Shown: positions 1 to 11,795, counted from the first letter of the stretch. The stretch: DNA of 64,000 nucleotides from Silurus meridionalis (GCF_014805685.1 NC_060886.1:23159108-23223107); one strand, 5' to 3'. Translations and numbers: made by a program. The notes: a model not told the origin generated them from the letters alone.

Positions 1-556
1 TTATACTCATCATAGCCTGGAGAGGAGTTGGCCTGGTTTAGAGAAAACTCCTCTGTAGAAACAGATGTCATGGTTATGAATATAAAGAAAAAAAAAACAA
101 GCACATTTTGCTTTTAGCAGTCTTATGTAACTCCACATCAATCAATACCACAGTTATTCATCTACACTTAAGCTCACGTAGGCTTTTGAGCAGCACGTCC
201 AGCTAACTATCTCTTCAATAAAATACCGGAAAATAACTGACAAAAAAACAACAACAACAACATAAAAAAAAAACACATTGCTGAAACCACTAGCACTGAG
301 TGCGGGTTAAAAGCTCCTCCACGTCTCTTGCCGGTCGTTCACCTGCCTGCACCGAGCATTTCAAACCCACCGAATGCATTCCATTAATTCGGCGCAGTTC
401 AATCCGGTGATCAATGGAGGCCAGGTTTACTCCAAACCCTGGACCGGATCCATGAGGCGTTTAGAAGCAAAGGTAAATGCTGTGAAAAACCGTGCGCCTG
501 CCAGCGGTGGTCTACAGTATGTGTGCCCTGGCAGATGCACTAGAACACAGGAAAGA

Positions 557-558
<2 letters not shown>
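1..558. other. Unassigned non-coding stretch
   Basis: I recognise no gene or element here. It contains short A-rich runs near 88-97 and 241-273 and no open frame with protein-like composition. Confidence 0.5.

Positions 559-607
<49 letters not shown>
559..607. repeat. (TC)n microsatellite
   Basis: An uninterrupted TC dinucleotide run of about 24 units. Open frames across it only encode Ser-Leu or Arg-Glu repeats and are not genes. Confidence 0.97.
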
Positions 608-612
<5 letters not shown>

Positions 613-1001
613 GAACCCTCAGATTCGCCGCTGTACGCATAGATGTGCTCATGCATACAGCCACAGCCTTAATCGTCCTCGGCTGCATCACACGCTGCCA
701 AGCGAGACAAGCCACAGCAATCACTTCAACCATGAGGCAGCCAAAACAAACAGAGAAACACAGTGAGCACATGGTGTCTCTCCTGTTACGCGCACGCATG
801 CACTCGCGCACCGACTTTCACGTACACAGGTCTATAGACAGGGGCCGAGCTGAGTACACAAAAGCTCAATTATAATTAAGCGTGGCATGTTTACAGTCAA
901 CAAAGTCGAATGGTAGGCCGATTTCACGAATACCGCCGTCAGCAATTAGACACTCTAATGGGCAGACGCTGGAAAAGAAAACGTACCCGAGTGTCAGACG
1001 T
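608..1001. other. Unassigned non-coding stretch
   Basis: I see nothing that can be named between the TC repeat and the Tc1-like relic that follows. Confidence 0.4.
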
Positions 1002-1167
1002 TATATGGACAAAACTATCGGGACACCTGACTTGAAGATCTTGCATGGGTTTAAATAGAAGATATTCAACGAGCGCAAATCTCCACACACACACTCCAGA
1101 ATCCAGTGAGAACAACAGATTTAATGTGGAATGGAATGTTCAAAAAGCACTCAAACTTTTGTCCATC
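1002..1167 (+). mobile_element. Tc1/mariner-type relic, family A (internally deleted)
   Basis: It begins with a TATATGGACAAAA-type terminus followed by 'GGGACACCTGACTT', and ends with 'TCAAACTTTTGTCCA', which is the inverted terminus. Between them are pieces seen in the longer copies of this window ('CAAATCTCCACA', 'CTCCAGAATC', 'GTGGAATGGAATGTTC'). Most of the interior is missing. This is the first of many copies of one family in the window, called family A here. In fuller copies the interior reads like the C-terminal part of a Tc1 transposase (SPDLNPxEHLW type), so these are decayed or non-autonomous derivatives. Confidence 0.75.
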
Positions 1168-3019
1168 CAGTGTATCTGTACACCGTGCAGGTATCCTGTA
1201 GTGCAGTTCAGCTGCCCAAAAATCTCCTGCCAGCATTCAGGCTGAAGCAACATGCTTCAGTGGTTAAGTTCAAGTGAGGTGACCTCGGGAAAAAAAAAAA
1301 ATAAAAAAAAACCTTTAAAAAAAAAAAAAACACATTACATATACCACTGGCATACAACTACTACACGTGCACACAAACACACTCGTTCATCATAGATTTT
1401 TTTGTTTCAAAATGTTTTCTTGCGTAAACTAGAAAGCTGTGTTTACTGTTCGCTCCTTCAAGCCTCACTATCAACTGAATACCGAGTAATAATAATGTGA
1501 CTGATACTGATCCGACGTTCTTTACCTGCTTTAACACATATCTCAATGTACCTGATACGGTCATAATAACAGATGTCGTATGTGAAGGTTATAGACGAAC
1601 TCTTCGTTTCCAAGAAGATCTCAGTATTAGATTTCGTGAAAGGAAAAAGGAGAGAAAAAAAGACTATGACATCTCCAGCACTTCTCATGGCACCTAAATC
1701 CTACAGGATTAGGATTTGGGAATTCCACGTGCTTGAGTAGAAAAACGGAATTGCGGAACGTTCTACGTCACGAGTTGCTGCTCTCCTTCTGCACTCAACA
1801 CACAGAGTCCCAAATTGCACAATGCACAAAAAATAAAAACAAGTCTAAATACTAATGACCATAATCAATGGTGTAATGAAAAACGCTTGCTTATTATCAC
1901 TCTCTCCTCTGATTGGTTGCCGTCTCCTGCCAGTCACCAGGTAATTAGACTTCTCTTATACCTATAAGTTCTGACCTGACACAAACTATTACAGGATTAT
2001 CAGTGCACATCATAATACACAATTTTAACACTACACACACACACACCCGCGCTAGATGTCGCTTGGGGATGTAGCGGAATTGGACCTCAGGTGTGAATGA
2101 ATTCGCTGCTTCTGCGCAACGACACTCATTATTTAGTCTTTGTATGCACGAATATGAATCGACCTCTTAATAGAAGATAAACTATTGCGATGGCTGCACT
2201 GCTACACATTCGTTTCTTTTTTGTATCGTTTGTAATATAGAGAACGTAGAGTACAGAGCATGTATTATTAAGACTGTATCAGGTTAATACATCATTGAAA
2301 TCTCCTGCCAGGATCGATTTTCTCACTGCAATAGGAGATATTGATCGGCTTTGACCGCTAGTCGATGGTATATACAGCGTATGAGCCATGCTGACTGCTG
2401 CGGCTATTTATAGTCTGGGTTTCCTGGGCTGCAGTGTAGAGCGGCACAGCAGCAGATTTTGTATCGCTGCAGCCCCGGAGCAACAGCAGGATCGTCTCAC
2501 TCGGAGTTTACGGCACTGAGATTGCGCCGAGCCGGATGCTGGCTGAGAACAGCGAAAGAGCCATAGAGACGCGAACCGGTCGCGCGGCATCGAAGGACGC
2601 TGCTTATCTCTCGCCTATAAACAGAATTGACGTCCGGCACCGAACGCATCGTTTACAGAGCTCACTTAACAGACTAGACATCACCCAGCTGTCAATACAC
2701 ACACTTATGCTCGTGTGTGCACACACCCACTCATGCTTTCTTCCCTCTTAGTTGAAGTCCCATTTGCAGTAAAGTGCCATTTACGACTCGCATCGTGTGC
2801 GCGTGTGTGTGTGAGAGAGAGAGAGACACCGGAGGAGTGGTGGAGCAAGCAGATGGCACGAATGAACGGTTCACCCATTAAAACTGTAGAGCAGACTTAA
2901 TATTTTCCACAGCGCAGAATGAAAGTGGGATTTATTTGTGTTGGACTGCTGTTTTTTTGGGGGGCGGCGAACGTAACTGCTGCTGCTGCTGCTAGGCAAA
3001 ACATGAAAACAGAGAGGCG

Positions 3020-3020
<1 letters not shown>
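1168..3020. other. Unassigned non-coding stretch with short simple repeats
   Basis: It holds A-rich runs at about 1289-1332, a short (AC)n at 2031-2046 and a short (GA)n near 2810-2825. I recognise no gene or transposon. Confidence 0.45.

Positions 3021-3056
<36 letters not shown>
3021..3056. repeat. (GA)n microsatellite
   Basis: A perfect GA run of about 18 units. Confidence 0.96.
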
Positions 3057-3059
<3 letters not shown>

Positions 3060-3128
3060 TCAATGTGCAGTGAGATGTGAATGCCACTGAGGTAGGACAC
3101 TGCAGGCTGTTGGAAGAGAGAACGAGAG

Positions 3129-3142
3129 AGTGTGTGTGTGTT

Positions 3143-3173
<31 letters not shown>

Positions 3174-3174
3174 T
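3129..3174. repeat. Interrupted (TG)n microsatellite
   Basis: A TG run broken by TTTG interruptions at two internal positions. It lies about 70 bp from the GA repeat, so the two form a compound microsatellite locus. Confidence 0.93.
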
Positions 3175-4183
3175 TGCAGGCTCTAATACCAGCATCATTA
3201 AGTATTTTAAAGACCCACGCTCACAATTTTTTAACCATTTCCTCCTTTTTTGTCCAAGTTTTGCCCAAAATTTTGCTTCGAAATTCCTTTGAAAGGACGC
3301 ACTAAAAACTAAATTAATGCTGATTAACGGCTAATTAACGCTCATCTAATTAACTAATAAAATGTTGGCCAACATGTTCTATCATGAATGTATAATTTAA
3401 TAAGCTAATCAATTGTATAGTCCATGCAGGATGTTGTAAAAGTGCTTTGAAAATCATTAGTTTTTGCGCCCTGTCGCATTCTCAAATCTGATTGGTCGGC
3501 TCCGACTATAGTTTCCTAAGTGGCGTAATCTTGTATTTCTGAAGGATGTGTTCGGAGAATGCTCCGGATGAACAGATTGTTTTATAAGTAACTTCCATCT
3601 TTATATTTGTTGAAAAAAGTAAAGCCGGCTGTATGGCCGTTTACAGCTACAACAACATAAGCGAGAACTGGAGACTGTTTTGAAGACACGTGACGAAGCG
3701 ATAAATAGCATGAAGCACCAGATAAACAGGATGGACAGCTGACTGCTGTAGTACGAGAGGAATGAAACGCTTCGGTATGTGATAGAAAAGCGCTCGATCG
3801 TCATCGATTGTATTTCTGTAACGGTGCGTTCCCTACGTCTCGTGCGCTAAACAGACCCGAAATAACGTGCAGACTGTAAACACTGGCGCGCGCAGGGAGG
3901 AAACTCTAACTCGTCGTAAAAAAAAAAGAAAAAAATGAAGTCTCGCTCGTTTTCTGGCATGTCCTGGACGCAGCCGGTCTCTAATCTACACGCAGGCACA
4001 GTTTCTAATAACGTTTCTGTCCTTTTGTTTTATATTAATGTATTGCCTCGTTTCCCTCCTGTCTCTTTCTCTCAGTGAATGAAGGATGGAGCTCCCGCAT
4101 GACTGAACCAATCAAGCAGAACATCTCGACAACATTGCACACACTGCGGTGCACAGCCCGCATACTTCTCTTCCTCCCTCTCA
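3175..4183. other. Unassigned non-coding stretch
   Basis: No gene or repeat family is recognised. CpG dinucleotides become more frequent from about 3780 towards the CpG-dense region at 4.23 kb. An A-rich run sits near 3918-3935. Confidence 0.4.

Positions 4184-4228
<45 letters not shown>
4184..4228. repeat. (CA)n microsatellite
   Basis: A near-perfect CA run of about 22 units that directly borders the CpG-dense region. Confidence 0.96.
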
Positions 4229-4229
<1 letters not shown>

Positions 4230-4230
<1 letters not shown>

Positions 4231-4700
4231 CTAAACGCGTTACGCCGCTCTTGTAAAAGGACAGAGTGTAAAGTCTCCAGTGTATGCAGCCGGGTTCGTG
4301 AAACACACGGCTCTTCCCGTACATCAGCACCGTTCAATAAACGCGCAGCACGGCGTGTCCACCCACTCGCTCATTCATAGAGGGAAAAAACACGCGCGCT
4401 ATCCGAAACGACGATGCACCGAAGCTCTTACCCATTAGTTCCTCAGATCCGAGTGAAGAAGCGGCTGTTTTACGAGCGAGAACAGTCACACGGCCGGGAC
4501 GCTCGAACGCGCGGTCCGCGGAAAAGACGAATAACTCTCTCGCGTGTTTCTTCTCCTCGCTGTCTCTCAATGAACACGCTCTGCTCTCCCTCAGGCACTG
4601 TCTCTAGCTGCCTCCGTCTCCTCCTCCCACACTCTCTCTCTCTCTCGCTTGCTCTCCCTCGCTCGCTCAGCTGGTGACATCAGAGAGCCGTTGCAAGCAT
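4230..4700 (-). promoter_or_regulatory. CpG-dense region, putative promoter
   Basis: I count roughly 38 CpG dinucleotides in about 330 bases (about 4230-4560), including CGCGCG clusters near 4392 and 4505-4520. This is far denser than the surrounding DNA. Such unmethylated-looking CpG clusters usually mark promoters in vertebrates. Read on the minus strand, the region has a purine-rich leader-like segment followed by an ATG and a splice-donor-like sequence (see the candidate first exon). Orientation is therefore inferred to be leftward, out of the window. No TATA box is obvious on either strand. Transcription from the other strand, or in both directions, cannot be excluded. Confidence 0.5.
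4432..4690 (-). other. Candidate first exon (5' leader plus start codon)
   Basis: On the minus strand a G/A-rich, CpG-containing stretch with several 'GAGAG' runs leads to 'GGAACTA ATG G' (ATG at 4435-4433). This is followed at once by 'GTAAGAG', a good splice donor. The arrangement fits a first exon made mostly of 5' leader that ends one base after the start codon (phase 1). The 5' end is not defined and 4690 is only a guess at the edge of the CpG-dense DNA. The next exon would lie at lower coordinates, and I did not find it in the 4.4 kb available. The protein cannot be named. Confidence 0.28.
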
Positions 4701-5097
4701 GGCGAGTGTTTATGCGTGCCGCTGTTGGTTTCCTGGAACGCACGCCAAATTCACAGAAGGTCCAACCGCCTCTCTCTCTCTCATTACTAATGGGTGTACA
4801 CGCTGCAGTAGGGCCTCTTGAGAAGCACCCAAAAATAGGAGACGCATTACAAAAGATTTACAAAAGGCAGTGAAACGGTCATGTCATCATGTCTTGGGCT
4901 TAAAACTCAATGTTTAAAGAACCATAACAACCCAAATTATGACTGGCATCTTAAAACACCATTCACATCATCTTACATAATCATACAGACTGATCCATAG
5001 ATTGATTGTAGGAGTGAGTTTCACAGGCTTTTATTTTTCCTGCACCCCCCAAGGCCTTCAATTTCATCTGCCTGCCAGCCAGAAACATTCTGCTGCT
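4701..5097. other. Unassigned non-coding stretch
   Basis: Nothing is recognised apart from a short CT-rich run near 4770-4783. Confidence 0.4.
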
Positions 5098-5811
5098 GAG
5101 TTCTTCTCCCACCAACCTGAGCACCACGAAGATCTGCTCTTGCTACCCTAAACATCACAAAATTTCGCTCTTGTTATCCTGAGCCTTGCTTTTAAAGTGC
5201 TTTTAGTTCTGCTCCTTTCCACCTGACTCTACCAATGTTCTGCTCCTTTCCACCTGACACTACCAATGTTCTGCTCCTTTCCACCTGACACTACCAATGT
5301 TCTGCTCCTTTCCACCTGACACTACCAATGTTCTGCTCCTTTCCACCTGATTCTACCAATGTTCTGCTCTTTTCAACCTGACTACTAATGTTCTGCTCCT
5401 TTTGAACTGAAAGTACTAATGTTTTGCTACTTTCGACCTGACTCTACAAATGTTCTGCTCCTTTCCACCTGAGAGTACCAATGTTCTGCTCCTTTCCACC
5501 TGACTCTACCAATATTCTGCTCTTTTCGATCTGACTCTACCAATGTTCTGCTCCTTTCCACCTAAGAGTACTAATGTTCTGCTCCTTTCCACCTGAGTAC
5601 TAATGTTCCGCTAATTTCCACCTGAGAGTACCAATGTTCTGCTCCCACCAACCTAAGCACCATGAAGATCTGCTCTTGCTACCTTAAACATCACAAAATT
5701 TTCTTTCATTATCCTGATCCTTGCTTTTAGTGAGCAATGTTCTGCTCCTTTCCACCTGACTCTACAAATGTTCTGCTCCTTTTCACCTGACTCTAACAAT
5801 GTTCTGCTCCA
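5098..5811. repeat. 31-bp minisatellite with a higher-order duplication
   Basis: Between about 5213 and 5810 a unit close to 'TGCTCCTTTCCACCTGA' followed by 'CTCTACCAATGTTC' recurs roughly 18 times with base changes and 1-3 bp indels, so the period is mostly 29-31 bp. A different flanking segment of about 95 bp at 5098-5195 ('CCACCAACCTGAGCACCA', 'GATCTGCTCTTGCTACC', 'AAACATCACAAAAT') returns at about 5640-5735 inside the array. The array therefore grew by a larger duplication as well as by single-unit steps. There are no unique spacers, so it is not a CRISPR-like array. Confidence 0.92.
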
Positions 5812-5996
5812 TAAATACATAATGTATTTATGTAATTGTTAATTTTGTATGTATTTTTTAATGTTTTGTATTTATTTTAGCCCTACTTCCCTTTCCCTAA
5901 GTGGTTATTCCACTTGTCAGGCCGCCATTGTAAATAAGAACCTGTTCTTAATGACTTGCCTGTAAAAATAAAGGTTAAATAAAATAAAAAAAAACC
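5812..5996 (+). mobile_element. L2-like LINE 3' end, inserted in the minisatellite
   Basis: An AT-rich segment is followed by 'CCATTGTAAATAAGAACC', 'TTCTTAATGACTTGCC' and 'AAAGGTTAAATAAAATAAAA'. This matches the 3' tail I know from L2-like LINEs of fishes. Only the tail is present, as expected for a 5'-truncated retrotransposon insertion. The sequence on both sides is minisatellite-like: 'CAATGTTCTG' occurs just before the insertion (about 5799-5808) and again after it (about 5996-6005). This would fit either a target-site duplication or insertion between two repeat units. The clade assignment rests on memory of the tail sequence and not on an alignment. Confidence 0.65.
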
Positions 5997-6293
5997 AATG
6001 TTCTGACATGCCATCCAAAGGCACACCACTAAGATCATGCCACAGCAACCTAGTGTTTTTTCCTAAAACCCACGTGCTCCTCACAGTGCAACACGGAAAC
6101 CCACAAGGTTCCATTCCTGCCATCTCAAGCCCGACATGCTGCTGCTCATGCCATCGCATCAAGCCCACAGACCCTCGTTCTACCATTAAAAAAGTTAACA
6201 AATTCTGCTCTGACATCACCTCAAACTTCTTCCATTAATTTATGGGCTGCCTGAGGTGCTTTCAAATGTACTGTTCTGTGGACTGGGACAATA

Positions 6294-6296
<3 letters not shown>
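5997..6296. other. Flank of the minisatellite, otherwise unassigned
   Basis: It starts with one more partial repeat unit ('CCAATGTTCTG'). After that I see nothing nameable, although the C-rich style of the array persists to about 6240. Confidence 0.4.

Positions 6297-6379
<83 letters not shown>
6297..6379. repeat. (GA)n microsatellite
   Basis: A GA run of about 41 units, one of the longest in the window. Confidence 0.97.
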
Positions 6380-6384
<5 letters not shown>

Positions 6385-7079
6385 CGAAATTATATCAGAA
6401 TAGGAAGGAAAACAGTGATTAAGGCTGTCGCTGTGAATAATGTGCATGATGAAATGAGTTGGGGTTGGGGAAGACATTTTAACAGCATTAGAAATGAGGT
6501 GATTAGACTAAAGATGGATGACGCCAGCAGAACCGCTGGGAACCCGAGAAGCGATACGAGTGTCCACGTGCTCTGCGTTCATCCTTATGCGCTTAAAAAA
6601 ACAGAAACAGCTGCTGTATACGGAGAAGGGAGTAAAGCCGTAAGGGGGAAAGAAGTAAAGCTAAATGGCTTGGGTCCCGTCTCCTGGGAGTGGCACTGAG
6701 GGAGGACAAAAGGAAAGAAAGTAGGGACACGGCGCTGGAGGCAGCAGTAACCCGGGCGGCAGATCGATGGCACATTTACTCCAGCACAGATAATCAATAG
6801 CCAGTGTGTTTGGCTACGCGGGAGCAGGGAGAGAGGCGATAGTACGTTGAAATAAATATCGCACGGATCGCTTTCACGCAGAGATGATCCGCAACACCCG
6901 GACACTTTTCTCTGGACAGCACTGGCGTCTGTACAATATGGATACACAAACTGTCCTAAAACATTCACAGTGCAGGAATCACAGCTACCAGTCATAAGAG
7001 CCTTGTTAGAATTTACATCTAATTAACGGACAAATGTCGACTAAAGAGCAAAAAACAAAAAAACAAAACACTTCACTAC
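6380..7079. other. Unassigned non-coding stretch
   Basis: Open frames here lack protein-like composition. I see no splice-flanked exon and no repeat family. Confidence 0.4.
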
Positions 7080-7393
7080 ACACAAAAGTATTGGGACACC
7101 CGAATTCCTCAGCCATACAGTATGTGGTTCTTCCCCAAAATGTTACCACAAAGTTGGAGAAACGTGAACGTGAACGCTGACTGCACCCCAGGCCTCCTCG
7201 CCTCACCCACATCAGTACCTGACTTTACTCACACCCTTGTGTCTGCATGAGCACACCTACACTCCAAAATCTAGTGAAACATCCTTCCAGAAGAGCGGAG
7301 CTTATTCTAACTGCAAATGGGGACCTACATGTGGAATGGGATGTTGAAAAGCACATACGCTAATCTATGTAGTCAGGTGTCCACAAACTTTTG
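7080..7393 (+). mobile_element. Tc1/mariner-type relic, family A
   Basis: It starts with 'CAAAAGTATTGGGACACC' and 'GTTCTTCCCCAAAATG', and ends with 'AGGTGTCCACAAACTTTTG', the inverted terminus. The interior has the transposase-derived stretches 'GACTGCACCCCAGGCCTCCT' and 'CTCCAAAATCTAGTG'. Most of the N-terminal and catalytic part is missing and no frame stays open. This is a decayed, non-functional copy. Confidence 0.85.
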
Positions 7394-7582
7394 TTCAAAC
7401 TTCCTACACATTTATTTATTTTCTGACCAAATGACTCCTGTCTCATTTGAGAGTGAACGTTAACCTGTGTGTTTAATGTCACACGCGATTTTCACGTGGC
7501 TTCGTGGCGAAGTCATCTGGATCTGAAAAGTTTCAACCAATCATCTACAGGTCTCATAGTTACTACATGATGCTTGTGTGTG

Positions 7583-7584
<2 letters not shown>

Positions 7585-7651
<67 letters not shown>
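7585..7651. repeat. (TA)n microsatellite
   Basis: An uninterrupted TA tract of about 33 units, followed by a T-rich stretch to about 7697. Confidence 0.96.
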
Positions 7652-7655
<4 letters not shown>

Positions 7656-7934
7656 TATTTATTTTTTTTTTTTAATTTATTTTTTTTTTCTTTTTAAATC
7701 TCCCACACAGTGACGTTCTGAAGCTGCTCTACTTCACTTGAGGAAAGCCGGCAGTTTGCAGCCTATATTTAGTTGAAAATGTCAATCAGCTTGTGAAGGG
7801 TTTCCCCAGGTTGCCAGGCAGAGTAAAAGAAGCGCATTTGATTTTATGTAGCAACCTATGAAATGTGAGCACTAGCTTTATAATCGCAGACAAACACATC
7901 TTCGAGCAGACACCCCACCATTAGTTTGGTTATG

Positions 7935-8243
7935 TGCTTTTCCACATTTACTCCTATAATCATAATCTCCACTCCTCTGGGAAGATGTTCCACTAGATTT
8001 TTGGAGTGGGCAAGGCTTTCAGTAAAGCCAATTCATCCCACAGGTGTTCAATAGGTTTTAAGCTCAAGATCTTCCACTAAAGCCAATGGAAAGCATTTGT
8101 TAATGGAGCTGGCGTTGTGCAAAGAGGTATAGTCACGCTGGAACAGGTTGGGGCCTCCTAGGTCGAGTGAAGGGAACATGTTCATGCTACCACAGCCGAA
8201 GGCACCGTGTAGAATTGTGTGGAAGAAGCGCGTATGGCTGGAA
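7935..8243 (-). mobile_element. Tc1/mariner-type relic, family A
   Basis: This is family A in reverse orientation. 'CTCCACTCCTCTGGGAAGA', 'GTTCCACTAGATTTT', 'CATCCCACAGGTGTTCAAT' and 'CACGCTGGAACAGGTTGGG' are the complement of the transposase-like interior. The outer terminus is worn at both ends and there are internal deletions. The minus-strand reading frame is broken. Confidence 0.8.
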
Positions 8244-8707
8244 ATCCTTTTTGTCCGTAAGTCTCTGAAATCATTCAAATCTCATCCCTGTTAATTTAAT
8301 AGCAGGAGTTTTGGGCAGTGATTTATCCTCCATGCTGAGCAGGACACTAAAGTAAAGGTGGACATGCGAAATACACAACGCCGTGTCCGGTTCTGACCTC
8401 AAACAGGCACATCAGAGCACTTTTAATCCAACTTAACTTCAAATATTACCAGCAATGCACAACAGGTCAGCAGCTAAACACAGAAGCTTCTCTGCTCTTC
8501 AACCGTGCTGAACTTTCAGGCAGCTTTGTTTTGTTTTTTTTATACACACTGAAGCCAGCTGCATGGCCTACAACTGACAGTTTAAAAAAAAAAAAACAAC
8601 GTTTCTACTGACGCTACACACACAGCTATGCTGCTGATAACATCCTTGTGCACGCACACACCCAGAGATCGCCCCGATAACGCTCTTGCATGCGTAAAAA
8701 CGCGCCA

Positions 8708-8710
<3 letters not shown>

Positions 8711-8765
<55 letters not shown>
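8711..8765. repeat. (CA)n microsatellite
   Basis: A CA run of about 27 units. Confidence 0.97.
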
Positions 8766-8769
<4 letters not shown>

Positions 8770-11403
8770 ATTGTCAAAATTTCAGTCCATCAGAACAGGA
8801 GTTTTCTGTAGCCGGCCAGCATTTTCCCTCTAGCGCCGTGCAAAGAGATGCGCATGTAAATGCGATGGTGTAATCGGAACTCCCGTTTTATAAAACTCTC
8901 CTGTGATGACGACTTGAAGGGGAAAAAAAAAATGTTCCCTTTTTTTTTTCCCCCATGCAAACTTGCCACGGGCACTGGAGTATACCTGTAACAGGAGAAT
9001 TTATGAAAAGCTATTCAAAGCTAAAATAAAATAAAAAAAAAAAAAAGAAAAGAAGGAAATGGACGACGATCTACACTTCGAGTCAAGGAAAGGGAGAGTC
9101 GGTGCCCGGAGAAATGAAAGATGACATCCCAGCAGAATGAAGAAACGGAATGATAGATATGCTGCTACCTTCAGAAACGTTCTCCCTCGGGACACGGCTG
9201 AACGCCGACGTGAGAACTGCCGTGTCGTTCATTATTAATTATTGCTTTTGATGGATTTCTGTCGTCTCTCGAGCTCTCGAGTTCTGTCTTCCTGAATATG
9301 AGAGCGGCTGCTGCAGTTGTGCGCCTCGGACGGATGTAGTGGGCTTTTCATTCTGGACGTGATGGAGTGTTTTTCCTCTACGGCCTGTTGAGCGCTGGTG
9401 GAAATCTGGGTGTGGAATAAAGTCCCTGTCTGACCTGAAGAATTCTTCAATGTGAAATCATTCAGCTGCATACAATATAAAAGAATGAAAGAAAGAATGA
9501 AGAGATCTCTGATCGAATGCATGGGGAGAATCATGAGGCGAGTAAGCGAACGATTTCAGCTTTCGAACCGACTTCGGGGATTTGGGCCGAGCTCCAGACT
9601 CGACACCCCCCCAGGAGCCGCAATTATCACATTTGTGGAGGAAAGAAAAACGACATTCAAAAGCAGCTTTTCTCCATTAAATAAGACTGCTCCTTTAACA
9701 GGGCTGTCTAATTGTATCACCCCAAACACTCGGCTACCTCGTCCTCCACCAGGCTGCTGTTACTGTGGAATGTTTCAGAGATATGAGGCTTAAACAAATA
9801 CTCCGGACTTTTCTCCGAAATAATCTCTATTCACACCAGATGCGTCATGAGAGTGCGCTTCGGTCCGAAACCGCACGGGGCGCTCATACGCTCGGGGGTT
9901 GTTGTGATATCACGGTTACTCACAATGCATTATCGGCTTCCGCTTTATTATTGTACCCGGTCAGGTTCCCTTGATCAGGAACTTCTCACGCCTCGTGTCT
10001 GGGCTGCACCACGCTCTGTAATACATACGCTGGATTTCACAACCGCCTCCTTCTGGATTGGTATTTTTGCTGCCATTATAATGTTCTTAAATTTTCTCGT
10101 ACGCACCAAATGCACAGAGGAGCTACACACCCTGGTTGCCCGCAAACTAAATAAAACTAGATTTTTTTTGCCTAAACTGTGCTGCACTGACGCTGAAAAT
10201 AAAGCTGTACGTAATGTATATAGAAGGATGTACAATATGAAAACAATTGTTCACTGTGGCGTGACTATTTCCCTTTTCCATTCGCTTCTCGAAGAATCAA
10301 ACAAAGTTTTGAGCAGCACCTGAGATAAACTGCAGGGTAGAGCTCCAAAGTCGGCTAAAATGACCGCGCTCAACAACAACTTTCTCAGACACGGTATGTC
10401 GCAGCCTCCAATGGTCAATGATGTCTTTTAAAGCTACTAGTTGCACAATCATATATCCTACCATTTGCTAGTGAGGATGATTCCCAGTAATGGCACAAGC
10501 CCTCCACAAAAGAATGCGTCATGTTACCAGAGTGCTCTCCCTCTTTTTTTTTTAACTCTGTCTGCAATGAAATTTCACTGCTTGCTGATTTCCATGTTTT
10601 CAACTGCAAATTTCCGTTTTTGAATCCTGACGCATTGTTATTCCTCTGTCGATCAAGTGCAGCATGCAGTGTCAAGAAATGTATATAAAAAAAAAAAAAA
10701 AAAGTATGAATCTAAAAAGAAAAACACATATGCTCCACTCACAAATAGCTGCAAAGTACAATAGATAAAAAAAAAAAAGAAAAAAGAAACGCATAAATGT
10801 GGCATGCAGGCAGACGGAATAAACGTCCACAGTGCAACATCGGCGCGAACGGTTACATGGATACCGCATGTCATTTGCATGAACCAAACTTCTCACTGCT
10901 CACTATCCTAGAGCACGGTTGTTGTTGTTTTTTTTTTTGGTTACTCCCCGGTGAAAACGAATGGCGATCACATGAATGCGAAGTATTTGCATGCAGCGTC
11001 TTAAACCGCAGGCTTTTAAAACGAATGCCTATAAATACAACTGTGTTAAAGGCTCACTACAGGAACTCAGTAAAAACATGACCCTGAAACAATGAATAAA
11101 CCCAAATCTGTGGTGGTGTTTTTTTTTCCGGTTACTAATGAGCCATTGCTTAGCATATTATTTAACAACAGACTGCACAATCAAAAAAATAAATAAATAA
11201 ACAAATTAATTCAAATTCACAGCAGATAAAAATATAACTCCGAAATTCACACTTCATTTGCACATGCAGGCGAACAAATAGAGATGATGTGTGAAGAAAA
11301 TCACAGTTGGATTTTTTTTTTTTTTATGAAGTATTTTTATGTCAAACGTCTCAAATTAGTAGTCGGCTGCAAAGAACGAAAAACACGACTAATCTGCACT
11401 ATT
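8766..11403. other. Unassigned non-coding stretch
   Basis: I recognise no gene or transposon in these 2.6 kb. Poly-A/T runs occur near 8926, 9030, 10543, 10688, 10770 and 11312. CpG is moderately frequent at about 9060-9360. The longest open frame (9847-10323, plus, 158 codons) has no recognisable motif and shares its region with other random open frames. Confidence 0.45.
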
Positions 11404-11795
11404 TTCAAAAGTATTGGGACGGCGCCTGGCTTTTCCAGCCGTATGAGGTTCTTCCCTAAACTGGTGTATAGGATGACTTTGGATGCTTTTCCAGCGTGGG
11501 AATACGCCTGTGCACATGAAGATGCTTTACATGGTTTGCAGTGAAAGCTCTTGAGTGGTCTGCTTTAGAGCTCTGACCTCAACCCTATTAAAGACCTTTG
11601 GGATGAAGTGAAACGCGGAGTGCACCCGAAGGTCTCCTCACTCTTGCAAGCTGAATGAGCACAAATCTCCCTGATCTAGTGGAACATCTACCCAGAAGAG
11701 TGGAGGTTATTATAAACAGAGACTAAATGTGGAACGGGATGGTCCAAAAAAAAAAAGCACATGCAAATCTAATAGTCTGGTGTCCACAAACGTCT
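11404..11795 (+). mobile_element. Tc1/mariner-type relic, family A
   Basis: The left end reads 'TCAAAAGTATTGGGAC' and the right end 'CTGGTGTCCACAAACGT'. Interior marks of Tc1 transposase are 'CTCTGACCTCAACCCTATTA' (from the Ser-Pro-Asp-Leu-Asn-Pro motif region), 'CTTTGGGATGAAGTGAAACG' and 'CAGAAGAGTGGAGGTTATTA'. It is one of the longest family A copies here but is still internally deleted and frame-shifted. Confidence 0.87.

Noticed and set aside
374..875. Open frames across the TC repeat on both strands
   Set aside because: They encode Ser-Leu or Arg-Glu runs from the dinucleotide tract. The same applies to Tyr-Ile and Cys-Val/Thr-His frames at the other microsatellites.
5213..5810. CRISPR-like array
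   Set aside because: The 31-bp units follow one another with no unique spacers, and the DNA is vertebrate. The same holds for the 39-bp and 11-bp arrays.
9847..10323. Plus-strand open frame of 158 codons
   Set aside because: No motif, no splice context, and a composition expected by chance in a 64-kb window.
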